From Janthinobacterium agaricidamnosum (GTDB lineage Bacteria > Pseudomonadota > Gammaproteobacteria > Burkholderiales > Burkholderiaceae_D): DNA of 64,000 nucleotides. The translations under genes were made by a program, and so were the position numbers. Below, one piece after another: positions 8,783 through 17,016 of this stretch. The stretch's first letter is position 1; the number at the start of each line of letters is the position of its first letter. Location of the stretch: contig NZ_CP033019.1 in the NCBI RefSeq assembly GCF_003667705.1, forward strand, positions 4,278,001-4,342,000, read 5' to 3'. The notes beneath the pieces are model-generated. The model had not been told where the DNA came from. It saw only the letters and a program-made list of their open reading frames with translations, and ran no database searches.

Positions 8783-9409
8783 TTACGCGTTTTCGACGAT
8801 GATGCCTTCGATAATATTGGACACATCTTCGCAACGGTCGGTCACGGTTTCCAGAATTTCGTAGATCGCTTTCAGCTTGATCAGGTTGCGCACGTCCGGC
8901 TCGTCGCGGAACAGCTTGGACATGGCGGCGCGCATCACGTGGTCGGCGTCCGATTCCAGGCGGTCGATTTCTTCGCAGATGGCGACGATCTTGCGCGAGT
9001 TGTCCATATTGTGCAGCATGGCGACGGCGTCGCGCACTTTCTCGGTACAGGCCAGCACCAGTTCGGCCAGGCGCTTGGCTTCCGGCGTGACGGCTTTCAG
9101 GTCGTACAGCGAAACGGTCTGCGCTGCGTCTTCCAGCAGGTCGAGGATGTCGTCCTGGCGCGTGATCAGCTGATGGATGTCGTCGCGGTCGATCGGCGTG
9201 ATGAAGGTCTTGTGCAGCATTTCCACGGTGGCGTAGGTGACTTTGTCCGCCTGTTTCTCGATGCTTTCGATCGCATGCACGCGGTTTTCCAGGTCGTCGA
9301 AATTGGTCATCAGGCCGAGCATCTCTTTCGCGCCCTTGACGCACAGTTCGGCGTGCTGGTTAAACAATTCAAAAAACTTGCCCTCAGTGGGCATCAAGCG
9401 TCCAAACAT
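8783..9409 (-). CDS. DUF47 / PhoU-like phosphate transport accessory protein
   Basis: A 208-residue, almost entirely helical, soluble protein of the DUF47 (TIGR00153) family, related to PhoU. It contains the E/D-rich repeated helical pattern of PhoU-type metal-binding bundles (DDLENRVHAIESIEKQAD; EEIDRLESDADHVMRA). It is the first gene of a two-gene unit with the Pit transporter immediately downstream, and in this family the protein is thought to regulate the neighbouring low-affinity transporter. ATG 9409 is preceded by a GGAGAATG-type ribosome binding site (AACGGAGA). Confidence 0.92.
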   Translation of the reverse strand: MFGRLMPTEGKFFELFNQHAELCVKGAKEMLGLMTNFDDLENRVHAIESIEKQADKVTYATVEMLHKTFITPIDRDDIHQLITRQDDILDLLEDAAQTVSLYDLKAVTPEAKRLAELVLACTEKVRDAVAMLHNMDNSRKIVAICEEIDRLESDADHVMRAAMSKLFRDEPDVRNLIKLKAIYEILETVTDRCEDVSNIIEGIIVENA

Positions 9410-9453
9410 GTCATTCTCCGTTAAGCATTGAGTCGTGTTATTTACTACAGAAA

Positions 9454-9475
9454 GCCGCCCCGTATGAGGGGGCGG
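9454..9475 (-). terminator. probable intrinsic terminator of dnaB
   Basis: An 8-bp perfect GC stem (GCCGCCCC/GGGGCGGC) with a 6-nt loop, followed on the reverse strand by TTTCT. It lies 28 nt after the dnaB stop. Confidence 0.65.
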
Positions 9476-9502
9476 CCAATGGAATATCAGTGCTGCTGAG
9501 TC

Positions 9503-10888
9503 TTAGTCGCCTTGGTAAAGCGCCAGGCCACCACTGTAATTGCCAAATTTGGTGTACTGCCCCATGAAGGTGAGGCGGATGCTGCCGATTGGACCGTTAC
9601 GTTGTTTGCCGATGATGATTTCGGCCGTCCCCTTGTCTGGCGAGTCGGGGTTATACACCTCGTCGCGGTAAATGAACAGGATCACGTCGGCATCCTGCTC
9701 AATAGCGCCCGATTCGCGCAAGTCGGACATCACGGGACGCTTGTTCGGGCGTTGTTCCAGCGAGCGGTTCAACTGTGACAGCGCGATCACGGGGCAACCG
9801 AGTTCTTTCGCCAGGCCTTTCAAGCCACGCGAAATCTCGGAAATCTCCGTGGCGCGGTTGTCGCCCGGCGTATTGGCCGACATCAGTTGCAAGTAATCGA
9901 CGATGATCAGGCCCAGCTTGCCGCACTGGCGCGACAAACGGCGCGAACGGGCGCGCAATTCGATGGAATTGAGCGCCGGCGTTTCATCGATGTACAACTG
10001 CGCGTCGTTCATCTTCTGGATTGCATTCGTCAGGCGCGGCCAGTCTTCGTCGTTCAGGCGGCCCGTGCGCAGGCGGTGCTGGTCCAGCTGTCCGACGGAG
10101 CCGAGCATACGCATGGCCAGCTGGGCGCCGCCCATCTCCATCGAGAACACGGCCACGGGCAAGCCGCTGTCGATGGCCACGTTTTCGCCGATGTTGACGG
10201 AAAACGCCGTCTTGCCCATCGACGGACGGCCCGCCACGATCACCAGGTCGCCCGGCTGCAGACCCGAGGTCATGCGGTCGAGGTCGATGAAACCGGTGGG
10301 CACGCCCGTGATTTCACTCTGGTTGTCGCGGCTGTACAGTTCGTCGATGCGCTCGACCACCTGCGTCAGCAGGGGCTGGATGGCGGTCCAGCCCTGGGCG
10401 CCGCGCGCGCCTTCTTCGGCGATGGCGAAAATCTTCGATTCGGCCTCGTCAAGCATCTGCTTGACTTCCTTGCCTTGCGGGCTGAAGGCCGTGCCGGAGA
10501 TATCGTCGGCGACGGTAATGAGCTTGCGCAGCACGCCGCGGTCGCGCACGATCTCGGCATAGCGCCGGATGTTCGCGGCCGATGGCGTGTTTTGCGCCAT
10601 GGCGTTCAGGTAAGCGAGTCCGCCCACGTCATCGGCCTTGCCGAGCTGGGTCAGGGTTTCAAAAACAGTAATGACATCGGCTGGCTTGGAAGCGTTAACC
10701 ATCTTGACGATTTGCTCGAAGATGATGCGATGGTCATAGCGATAGAAATCCTCCGCATGCATGAAGTCGGCGATGCGGTCATAGGCGGCATTGTCGCGCA
10801 GCAGACCACCGATAACGGATTGTTCTGCTTCGATCGAATGCGGCGGAATACGGAGGGAATCCAGTTGCGGATCAGAGGGGGCGTTCAT
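9503..10888 (-). CDS. dnaB: replicative DNA helicase DnaB
   Basis: DnaB unwinds DNA ahead of the replication fork as a hexameric ATP-dependent helicase. The 461-residue protein shows the N-terminal primase-interacting domain (PPHSIEAEQSVIGGLL), a linker, and the RecA-like motor with Walker A in VAGRPSMGKTAF, Walker B LIIVDYLQLM and the arginine-finger region QRNGPIGSIRL. ATG 10888 (MNAPSDPQ) is chosen over a 33-codon longer frame because the family N-terminus begins there. It is the last gene downstream of rpsF-priB-rpsR-rplI but separated from rplI by a terminator, so it probably also has its own promoter. Confidence 0.97.
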   Translation of the reverse strand: MNAPSDPQLDSLRIPPHSIEAEQSVIGGLLRDNAAYDRIADFMHAEDFYRYDHRIIFEQIVKMVNASKPADVITVFETLTQLGKADDVGGLAYLNAMAQNTPSAANIRRYAEIVRDRGVLRKLITVADDISGTAFSPQGKEVKQMLDEAESKIFAIAEEGARGAQGWTAIQPLLTQVVERIDELYSRDNQSEITGVPTGFIDLDRMTSGLQPGDLVIVAGRPSMGKTAFSVNIGENVAIDSGLPVAVFSMEMGGAQLAMRMLGSVGQLDQHRLRTGRLNDEDWPRLTNAIQKMNDAQLYIDETPALNSIELRARSRRLSRQCGKLGLIIVDYLQLMSANTPGDNRATEISEISRGLKGLAKELGCPVIALSQLNRSLEQRPNKRPVMSDLRESGAIEQDADVILFIYRDEVYNPDSPDKGTAEIIIGKQRNGPIGSIRLTFMGQYTKFGNYSGGLALYQGD

Positions 10889-10958
10889 GGCGCGAATTAT
10901 ACCCGCTTCGGCGTGCCGGCAAAAATAAAGGGCTGAAAATGAGCGAAAAAAAGGCCAC

Positions 10959-10985
10959 AAAAAAGCCGGGCGAACCCGGCTTTTC
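10959..10985 (-). terminator. intrinsic terminator of the rpsF-priB-rpsR-rplI operon
   Basis: The stem AAGCCGGG/CCCGGCTT with a 4-nt loop is flanked by an A-run that becomes a T-run on the reverse strand. It lies about 40 nt after the rplI stop and separates the ribosomal operon from dnaB. Confidence 0.85.
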
Positions 10986-11023
10986 ATAGTGCGGCAGCGC
11001 TTGCGGGCCAGGCCCGCAGACGA

Positions 11024-11479
11024 TTACGCGTTCGCGTCTGGAACGACAGCGATAACAACTTCCACGACCACGTCGGTGTGCAGAGCAACCGAAACGTTGT
11101 GCTCGCCAACGATCTTCAGCGGGCCGGTAGGCATGCGGATTTGTGCTTTTTCAACAGCAAAACCTTGCTTGGTCAGCGCTTCAGCGATGTCGAAGTTGGT
11201 GACGGAACCGAACAGACGGCCATCGACGCCAGCTTTTTGAGCAACTTGAACGGTCAGGCCGCTCAGTTTTTCGCCCTGGGCTTGCGATGCGGCCAGTTTG
11301 GCGGCAGCAGCTTTTTCCAGTTCGGCGCGCTTGACTTCGAATTCAGCCACAGCGGTTGCCGTAGCACGACGTGCCAGGCGTTGCGGGATCAGGAAGTTAC
11401 GTGCGTAACCGTCTTTGACTTTGACGACTTCGCCGAGGTTACCGACGTTTACAACTTTTTCTAACAGAATGATTTGCAT
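11024..11479 (-). CDS. rplI: 50S ribosomal protein L9
   Basis: Ribosomal protein L9 of the large subunit. The N-terminal rRNA-binding domain is clear ([20 protein letters not shown], then [16 protein letters not shown]), joined by a long helix rich in Ala, Lys and Glu to the C-terminal domain ([14 protein letters not shown]). The length of 151 residues is typical. It closes the operon rpsF-priB-rpsR-rplI with 27 nt after rpsR and a terminator downstream. Confidence 0.98.
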   Translation of the reverse strand: MQIILLEKVVNVGNLGEVVKVKDGYARNFLIPQRLARRATATAVAEFEVKRAELEKAAAAKLAASQAQGEKLSGLTVQVAQKAGVDGRLFGSVTNFDIAEALTKQGFAVEKAQIRMPTGPLKIVGEHNVSVALHTDVVVEVVIAVVPDANA

Positions 11480-11506
11480 AGTTCTTCTCCAGGAATATCT
11501 GACCGA

Positions 11507-11797
11507 TTAAGCGTGGTGCAGATCGGTGTATGGCAGCAGCGCGAGGAAGCGAGCGCGCTTGATTGCGGTGTCGACTTGGCGCTGGTAGTGCGCTTTGGTA
11601 CCGGTCAGGCGTGCTGGCATGATCTTGCCGTTTTCCTGGACGAAGTCTTTCAGCGTGTCGACGTCTTTGTAGTCGACTTGCTCAACGTGCGCTGCCGTGA
11701 AGCGGCAGAACTTCTTACGTTTGAACAAAGGGTTTTGCTGTTTGCGTTTTTCTTTAAGCTTGAGCTTATTTTTGTCGAACTTTTTACCGAATGCCAT
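11507..11797 (-). CDS. rpsR: 30S ribosomal protein S18
   Basis: Ribosomal protein S18, partner of S6 in the 30S platform. The family core is visible ([52 protein letters not shown]). It has 96 residues, slightly long because of a basic N-terminal extension ([17 protein letters not shown]), which is common in this group. It lies between priB and rplI in the conserved order. Confidence 0.98.
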   Translation of the reverse strand: MAFGKKFDKNKLKLKEKRKQQNPLFKRKKFCRFTAAHVEQVDYKDVDTLKDFVQENGKIMPARLTGTKAHYQRQVDTAIKRARFLALLPYTDLHHA

Positions 11798-11822
11798 GTC
11801 AGGCTCCTGTATCTAAAATGCG

Positions 11823-12122
11823 CTAGTCAGAATTGACTGCACTAAAATCAATGATGTGAAACACCAAACTCTTGCTGTTGCGGCTCTTCCTGGCCAGGAA
11901 ACCCGTGAACTGATACACCCCGCCCAAGCTTGCCTGACTGAACCGGCCTGAAATTTCGCCAGCGGCTAGCGCGGCAACATCAAACTCGGTCAAACGGGCA
12001 ATCCCTGCTTCCATCTGCTGCGAACTGTGTTGCAATACTGCATTCACAATCGGCAGTCCTGCCGGGGTGTAGCGCAATATTTCGCGCTCGGCAATGATGG
12101 CGGTGACTTGTAGCTGGTTCAG
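11823..12122 (-). CDS. priB: primosomal replication protein N (PriB), probable CTG start
   Basis: PriB is an OB-fold single-stranded DNA-binding protein that helps PriA restart stalled forks. The frame encodes NQLQVTAIIAERE followed by LRYTPAGLPIVNAVLQH and ends KSLVFHIIDFSAVNSD; this matches the family over its whole length of about 99 residues. No ATG, GTG or TTG precedes the conserved first strand in frame, but a CTG at 12122 does, with an AGGA seven nt upstream. A start at TTG 12077 would remove the first beta strand (15 residues). The gene lies 20 nt after rpsF and 25 nt before rpsR, the standard order. Confidence 0.88.
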   Translation of the reverse strand: MNQLQVTAIIAEREILRYTPAGLPIVNAVLQHSSQQMEAGIARLTEFDVAALAAGEISGRFSQASLGGVYQFTGFLARKSRNSKSLVFHIIDFSAVNSD

Positions 12123-12142
12123 CGCACGATCCTGGTCAAGAA

Positions 12143-12532
12143 TTAAGCTGCTGCTGCGGCTGGAGCGGCTGCTGGTGCTTCGGTGCGGTGGCTTTTGGCC
12201 GCGTCTTCGCGTTGTACCGATTTCATCATCGGCGAAGGAGCTGTTTCAGCTTTCTTCATTTTAACGGTCAGGTGACGCAACACGGCATCATTGAATTTGA
12301 ATGCTGTTTCCAACTCGACCAGGGTCTCGTTGTCGCATTCGATGTTCAGGCAGATGTAGTGTGCTTTAGGCAGCTTTTGGATCGAGTAAGCCATTTGACG
12401 GCGGCCCCAATCTTCCACGCGGTGAACCGAACCGCCGCGGGTGGTTACGCTGGCTTTGTAGCGTTCGATCATCGCGGGCACTTGCTCGCTTTGGTCCGGA
12501 TGGACGATAAAGACTATTTCATAATGACGCAT
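12143..12532 (-). CDS. rpsF: 30S ribosomal protein S6
   Basis: Ribosomal protein S6, which pairs with S18 on the small subunit. It begins with the diagnostic [18 protein letters not shown] and shows [18 protein letters not shown] and [19 protein letters not shown]. The 129 residues include a low-complexity Ala/Pro tail ([12 protein letters not shown]) after the folded core, as is usual in this group. It is the first gene of the ribosomal/primosomal operon; the 260-bp gap to lexA must hold the promoters for both directions. Confidence 0.98.
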   Translation of the reverse strand: MRHYEIVFIVHPDQSEQVPAMIERYKASVTTRGGSVHRVEDWGRRQMAYSIQKLPKAHYICLNIECDNETLVELETAFKFNDAVLRHLTVKMKKAETAPSPMMKSVQREDAAKSHRTEAPAAAPAAAAA

Positions 12533-12750
12533 GCAAACTCCTTCAGGTCGGATTGATAATCGCCCACCCCGGCGTCAAGACGGGTGTGGGAAGGTCAGCC
12601 GAAGATTATAACCGCCTTTTGCAAACGTTTCAATCATTGCTTGCGCCAGCACCCGAAAAGCCCGCGGACCACCGTGCTTTTCGACCGGGAACAAGTATTT
12701 CTTGCGAAATTCGCCGAAAACACGGAAATCCCCTTGCATAGTGGGCGATA

Positions 12751-12766
12751 CTGTACAAAAATACAG
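12751..12766 (+). promoter_or_regulatory. LexA (SOS) box 1 upstream of lexA
   Basis: CTGTACAAAAATACAG fits the CTGT-N8-ACAG LexA operator exactly and is preceded by TA, as in the extended consensus. It lies 26 bp before the first possible lexA start codon. Confidence 0.88.
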
Positions 12767-12767
12767 A

Positions 12768-12783
12768 CTGTTCATATAGACAG
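12768..12783 (+). promoter_or_regulatory. LexA (SOS) box 2 upstream of lexA
   Basis: CTGTTCATATAGACAG is a second exact CTGT-N8-ACAG operator, centred 17 bp from the first. It ends 9 bp before ATG 12793 and overlaps the likely -10 region (CATATAG). Confidence 0.85.
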
Positions 12784-12792
12784 CATTTTAGT

Positions 12793-13443
12793 ATGCACCC
12801 ACCGCTCATGATCAAGCTGACAGCACGACAAGAACAAATCCTGAACCTGATCAAGGACGCGATTGAAAACACGGGCTTTCCTCCCACCCGTGCCGAAATT
12901 GCCAATGAACTGGGTTTCAAATCGGCCAATGCGGCCGAGGAGCATTTGCAGGCCCTGGCCCGCAAGGGCGCGATCGAGATTTCGCCCGGCACCTCGCGCG
13001 GCATCCGCCTGATCGGCGCGGCAGCCGAAGCGCCGCCATCGAAAGTGCCGGCGGCACTGCTGATGTCGCTGCCCCTGATCGGCAGGGTGGCCGCCGGTTC
13101 GCCCATCCTTGCCCAGGAAAACCTGGAAGCGAGCTACAACGTGGACCCCGCCCTGTTTTCGGCCAAGCCCGACTTCCTGCTGAAGGTACGCGGCTGGTCC
13201 ATGCGCGACGCCGGCATCATGGATGGCGATTTACTGGCCGTCAAAAAGGTCGACAGCGCCAAGAATGGCCAGATCGTCGTGGCCCGCATCGGCGACGAAG
13301 TCACGGTCAAGCGCTACAAGAAGACGGGTTCCGTCATCGAATTGCTGCCGGAAAACCCCGATTTCAAGGTCATCACCGTGTCGCCGGAAGATGAATTTGC
13401 CCTGGAAGGCTTGGCAGTCGGCTTGATGCGCAGCTGGCACTGA
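12793..13443 (+). CDS. lexA: LexA repressor
   Basis: SOS-response repressor and self-cleaving serine protease. The N-terminal winged helix is clear ([41 protein letters not shown]). The C-terminal S24 domain carries the cleavage site in RVAAGSPIL, the catalytic Ser in GWSMRDAGI and the catalytic Lys in DLLAVKKV. The first ATG is at 12793; the family N-terminus (MIKLTARQ) begins at the in-frame ATG 12808, which is equally possible. Neither has a good ribosome binding site, and the leader after the SOS boxes is very short. Two SOS boxes directly upstream indicate tight autoregulation. Confidence 0.97.
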   Translation: MHPPLMIKLTARQEQILNLIKDAIENTGFPPTRAEIANELGFKSANAAEEHLQALARKGAIEISPGTSRGIRLIGAAAEAPPSKVPAALLMSLPLIGRVAAGSPILAQENLEASYNVDPALFSAKPDFLLKVRGWSMRDAGIMDGDLLAVKKVDSAKNGQIVVARIGDEVTVKRYKKTGSVIELLPENPDFKVITVSPEDEFALEGLAVGLMRSWH

Positions 13444-13452
13444 TTGAGCGCG

Positions 13453-13577
13453 CCCTCATAAACCTACTGCGCAGCCCACTCTCGGGCATCCGTTGCTCGC
13501 TAGCTGGGCGCCCCCGTACAATGTACAGCTCCGCTACTCAACCCGATATTGGACTTGCTCGCTACGGTTTCTGAAGG
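13453..13577 (-). repeat. MITE-like intergenic element, copy 2 (125 bp)
   Basis: Inverted copy of the element at 7614-7725. Its ends are CCCTCATAAACC (13453-13464) and the reverse complement of CCTTCAGAAACC (13566-13577). Shared blocks, read on the reverse strand, include CCGTAGCGAGCAAG, TTGAGTAGCGGAGCTGTAC, GAGCAACGGA and GTGGGCTGCGCAGTAGGTTT. It carries an extra segment next to the GTAC palindrome. It sits between lexA and the terminator of the reverse-strand gene at 13661. Confidence 0.75.
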
Positions 13578-13610
13578 CACGAAGACATTACCATTGAACG
13601 GCGAAAAACA

Positions 13611-13645
13611 AAGGGCCGCAACAGCATGACTGTTGCGGCCCTTTT
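13611..13645 (-). terminator. intrinsic terminator of the Cys/Met-metabolism enzyme gene
   Basis: A long perfect stem GGGCCGCAACAG/CTGTTGCGGCCC with a 5-nt loop is flanked by A and T residues. It lies 16 nt after the stop of the reverse-strand gene and may also stop transcription coming from lexA. Confidence 0.85.
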
Positions 13646-13660
13646 CATTTGTCCGGCGAC

Positions 13661-14902
13661 TTATACATCGAGTGCTTGGCGGAAATCCTCAAGCAGATCC
13701 ACCTCATCCTCGATACCGACGGAGACGCGGATCAGCGATTCGGCGATGCCCATGCTGGCGCGGCGCTCGGCGCCCATCTCATAGAAGATCGTGTGGGCGA
13801 CGGGAATGACGAGGGTACGCGTGTCGCCCAGGTTGCTCGCGGGAATAGCCAGATTCAAACGATTGAGGAAATCGAAGCAATCGATGCCATCCTTCAATTC
13901 AAAGCTGAACAGCGAACCATAGCTGCGGAACAGGTCGCTCGCCAAGGCGTGCTGCGGGTGCGACGGCAAGCCCGGGTAGTGCACGGCCGCCACTCTCGGG
14001 TCGGCCTGCAACATGGTGGCCAGCGCCAGGGCGTTCGAGCAGGTGCGGTCCATGCGCAAGGCCATGGTTTCCGCGCCGACGGCGATATGATGCGCAGCTT
14101 CCGGACCCAGCGAGGCGCCGAAGTCGCGCAAGGCCTTGGCACGGATCTGCGCGATGCCCCACTGCGCGGGCGCCGCCTTCTTGTAATTCTCGAAAATATT
14201 CGGATACTGCGTCCAGTCGAACACGCCCGTGTCCGTCAAGCTGCCGCCCAGCGCATTGCCGTGGCCGCCGATGGATTTCGTCAAGGCATTGACCACGAGG
14301 CCCGCGCCCACGGCTTTCGGGCGGAACAAATACGGCGTCGTCATCGTGTTGTCGACGATGTACAAGATGCCCTTTTCGCGGCACAGGTCACCGATTTTTT
14401 TCAGGTCGGCGATCTGCGTGCGCGGATTGGCGATGGTTTCCACGAACACGATGCGCGTGGCAGGCGTGATGGCGGCCGCCACGTTGGCCACCTCGGTGGC
14501 GTCGACGAAGGATACGGCGATGCCCTGCCCCGTCACCGTTTGCCACAGGCTGTTGGTGTTGCCAAACAAAAAGGCCGACGAGACGACATGGTCGCCCGCG
14601 CGCAGCAGCGACTGCACCACGGCGCCGATGGCGCCCATGCCGGTGGCGAAGCACAAGGTCGCCACGCCGTCTTCCATCTTGTTGACCTTGTCTTCCAGCG
14701 CGGACACGGTGGGGTTGCCCTGGCGGCCATAGCGGAAACCGGGTTCCTTGCCCTGGAATACGGAAGCGAGCTGGCGCGCATCGCCGTAGCCGAAGGCGAC
14801 GGAGGTGTGCACGGGCTTGTGCAGCGAACCATGCTCGATGCCCTTGCGGCGGTCGTTATGCAGGATGGTGGTGGTAAAGCCGTAGTTTTTTTTATCGTTC
14901 AT
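13661..14902 (-). CDS. cystathionine gamma-synthase family PLP enzyme
   Basis: A 413-residue Cys/Met metabolism PLP-dependent enzyme acting on sulphur amino acid precursors. Family landmarks are FRYGRQGNPTVSALE, the PLP ring-stacking region FATGMGAIGAV, the Asp site YIVDNTMTTPYLFRP and the Schiff-base Lys in NALTKSIGGHGNALGG. C-terminal DTRTLVIPVAHTIF and LIRVSVGIEDEVDLLEDF are typical. The genomic position just after purF in betaproteobacteria usually holds metZ (O-succinylhomoserine sulfhydrylase), but the active-site sequence SIGGHGN is not the common MetZ form, so I do not assign the exact reaction. Confidence 0.9.
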   Translation of the reverse strand: MNDKKNYGFTTTILHNDRRKGIEHGSLHKPVHTSVAFGYGDARQLASVFQGKEPGFRYGRQGNPTVSALEDKVNKMEDGVATLCFATGMGAIGAVVQSLLRAGDHVVSSAFLFGNTNSLWQTVTGQGIAVSFVDATEVANVAAAITPATRIVFVETIANPRTQIADLKKIGDLCREKGILYIVDNTMTTPYLFRPKAVGAGLVVNALTKSIGGHGNALGGSLTDTGVFDWTQYPNIFENYKKAAPAQWGIAQIRAKALRDFGASLGPEAAHHIAVGAETMALRMDRTCSNALALATMLQADPRVAAVHYPGLPSHPQHALASDLFRSYGSLFSFELKDGIDCFDFLNRLNLAIPASNLGDTRTLVIPVAHTIFYEMGAERRASMGIAESLIRVSVGIEDEVDLLEDFRQALDV

Positions 14903-14913
14903 GATCGCGGAGC

Positions 14914-14938
14914 AAAAAAAGCCCGGCGCTAGCCGGGC
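14914..14938 (-). terminator. intrinsic terminator of purF
   Basis: A perfect stem GCCCGGC/GCCGGGC with GCTA loop is followed on the reverse strand by seven Ts. It lies between purF and the next gene, 12 nt before that gene's start. Confidence 0.85.
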
Positions 14939-14945
14939 AAGATAA

Positions 14946-16469
14946 TTACGCTTCTGTCGTTGCCAGGTTCAGGTTCAGCTGGGAACGCGGCGTATCTTCG
15001 GGCGCTGCCGCCTTCGGATGGTGGCGCGCATATTCCAGGCGGTCCAGGTATTCCTGCGACACGTCGCCCGTCACGTAGACGCCGTCGAAGCACGAGGCCT
15101 CGAAGTTGGTCAGGGCCGGGTTGACGTCGGCGATCGCCTGCTTGAGCGCGCCGATATCCTGGTAGACCAGGTAATCGGCCGTGATTTCGCGGCACACTTC
15201 TTCCGTCGTGCGGCCGTAGGCGATCAGCTCGTCGCGCGTCGGCATGTCGATGCCGTACACGTTCGGATAGATGACCGGCGGCGCGGCCGAGGCGAAGATG
15301 ACTTTTGTCGCGCCCGCTTCACGCGCCATCTGCACGATTTCACGGCTGGTGGTGCCGCGCACGATGGAATCGTCGACGAGCAAGACCACTTTATCCTTGA
15401 ATTCGGACGGGATCGCGTTGAGCTTCTGGCGCACGGATTTCTTGCGCGCCGCCTGGCCCGGCATGATAAAAGTGCGGCCGATGTAGCGGTTCTTGATGAA
15501 GCCTTCGCGGTATTCGATGTTCAGCGCCATGGCCAGCTGGATGGCGGCCGGACGCGAGGAATCGGGAATCGGCATGACCACGTCGATATGCACGCCTGGC
15601 AATTCGGCGCGGATCTTCTCGGCCAGGTATTCGCCCATTTTCAGGCGCGTGGCGTACACGGAGGCGCCGTCGATGACGGAGTCGGGACGGGCCAGGTAGA
15701 CGAATTCGAACACGCAGGGGTTCAGGCTGGCATTGTCGGCGCACTGGGCGCTGTGCAATTTCTTGTCGGCATCGATGAAGACGGCTTCGCCGGGACCGAT
15801 GTCGCGCACGAAGCGGAAGCCCATGCCTTCCAGGGCCACGGATTCGGAAGCGATCAGGTATTCGGGACCCTGCTCCGTTTCATTGATGCCCAGGCACAGC
15901 GGGCGGATGCCGTGCGGGTCGCGGAAGGCCAGCAAGCCCACGCCGGCGATTTGCGCGACGGCGGCATAGCCGCCCTTGACGCGACGGTTCAGCACGGTCA
16001 CGGCCTTGAAGATGGCTTCCGGGTCCAGGTTCAGGCCCGTCGTCGCTTCCTGGATTTCATGCGCCAGCACGTTGAGCAGCACTTCCGAATCGGAATCGGT
16101 ATTGATGTGGCGGCGGTCGTTCTTGAACATTTCCAGCTTCAACTGTTCCCAGTTGGTCAGGTTGCCATTGTGCGCCAGGGTGATGCCGAACGGCGCATTC
16201 ACATAGAACGGCTGTGCTTCCTCTTCGCTCGACGAACCGGCCGTCGGGTAGCGGCAATGGCCGATGCCCGTCGTGCCTTGCAGCGAACGCATGTTGCGCG
16301 TGCGGAAGACGTCTCGCACGAGGCCGTTGGCCTTGTGCATGGAAAACATACTGCTGTGATTGGTCGCAATCCCTGCCGCGTCCTGACCGCGATGTTGCAG
16401 GAGCAACAATGCATCATAGAGCAATTGATTGACAGGTTGATGGGAAACGACGCCGACGATGCCACACAT
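14946..16469 (-). CDS. purF: amidophosphoribosyltransferase
   Basis: First committed enzyme of purine synthesis: it makes phosphoribosylamine from PRPP and glutamine. The N-terminal nucleophile Cys2 glutaminase is exposed directly by MCGIVGVVSHQPVN, as in the proteobacterial form without a propeptide. Other landmarks are GIGHCRYPTAGSS, the PRTase domain with KNRYIGRTFI and the PRPP-binding loop VVLLVDDSIVRGTTSREIV. At 507 residues it is full length. It lies 38 nt after cvpA, the conserved cvpA-purF pair. Confidence 0.98.
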   Translation of the reverse strand: MCGIVGVVSHQPVNQLLYDALLLLQHRGQDAAGIATNHSSMFSMHKANGLVRDVFRTRNMRSLQGTTGIGHCRYPTAGSSSEEEAQPFYVNAPFGITLAHNGNLTNWEQLKLEMFKNDRRHINTDSDSEVLLNVLAHEIQEATTGLNLDPEAIFKAVTVLNRRVKGGYAAVAQIAGVGLLAFRDPHGIRPLCLGINETEQGPEYLIASESVALEGMGFRFVRDIGPGEAVFIDADKKLHSAQCADNASLNPCVFEFVYLARPDSVIDGASVYATRLKMGEYLAEKIRAELPGVHIDVVMPIPDSSRPAAIQLAMALNIEYREGFIKNRYIGRTFIMPGQAARKKSVRQKLNAIPSEFKDKVVLLVDDSIVRGTTSREIVQMAREAGATKVIFASAAPPVIYPNVYGIDMPTRDELIAYGRTTEEVCREITADYLVYQDIGALKQAIADVNPALTNFEASCFDGVYVTGDVSQEYLDRLEYARHHPKAAAPEDTPRSQLNLNLATTEA

Positions 16470-16507
16470 GGTGTGCTCCTAAACTGTGCTACTGATTTTA
16501 AAAAAAT

Positions 16508-17002
16508 TCAAAATTTCACATGCTGCGCGTAAGCGGCAGGCAGATAAGGCTTGATGGCGCGCGCGCCCTGTTCCGCGAGCGGACTGAGCAGCGCTTTTTT
16601 CCAGAATGGCTGCTGCGGTATGGAAGTCATGCCACACAAGATGACGGCGGTCAGCACGATCACAAGGCCCCGCGCCACGCCGAACAGGCTGCCCAGGGTG
16701 CGGTCGGCCAGACTCAGGCCCGTCACCTTGACGAGCGCGTCAACCGTCATGGACAGCAATCCCATCAAAATGCGCACGCCGATGAACAGCACCACGAAAG
16801 CCAGCAATAAACGGATTGCTTCGCCCGGCACGGCTTCCGGCAGAAATTTCGCCAGGGTGGCGCCATAGGCATTGGCAATGACGAACGCCACGATCCAGCT
16901 GACCAGGGACAGTATTTCCTTGACCAGGCCGCGCATCATGCTGATCAGCACGGAAGTCACCAGCACGAACAGCACCAGGTAATCGAAGATCGTCACGCGC
17001 AT
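16508..17002 (-). CDS. cvpA: CvpA family membrane protein
   Basis: A 164-residue inner-membrane protein with four hydrophobic segments (FDYLVLFVLVTSVLISMM; LVSWIVAFVIANAYG; AIRLLLAFVVLFIGVRILMGL; LGSLFGVARGLVIVLTAVI). CvpA was named for its role in colicin V production and is linked genetically to purF; in other bacteria it affects envelope stress and biofilm traits, but its biochemical role is unsettled. The pairing with purF downstream (38 nt) and the SPOR protein upstream (14 nt) suggests one transcript. Confidence 0.93.
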   Translation of the reverse strand: MRVTIFDYLVLFVLVTSVLISMMRGLVKEILSLVSWIVAFVIANAYGATLAKFLPEAVPGEAIRLLLAFVVLFIGVRILMGLLSMTVDALVKVTGLSLADRTLGSLFGVARGLVIVLTAVILCGMTSIPQQPFWKKALLSPLAEQGARAIKPYLPAAYAQHVKF

Positions 17003-17016
17003 TCAGCCTTGCAACA

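Noticed and set aside
12630..13106. A 158-codon reverse frame over the lexA promoter and N-terminus
   Set aside because: It is antisense to the LexA helix-turn-helix and covers both SOS boxes; its product has no recognisable features.
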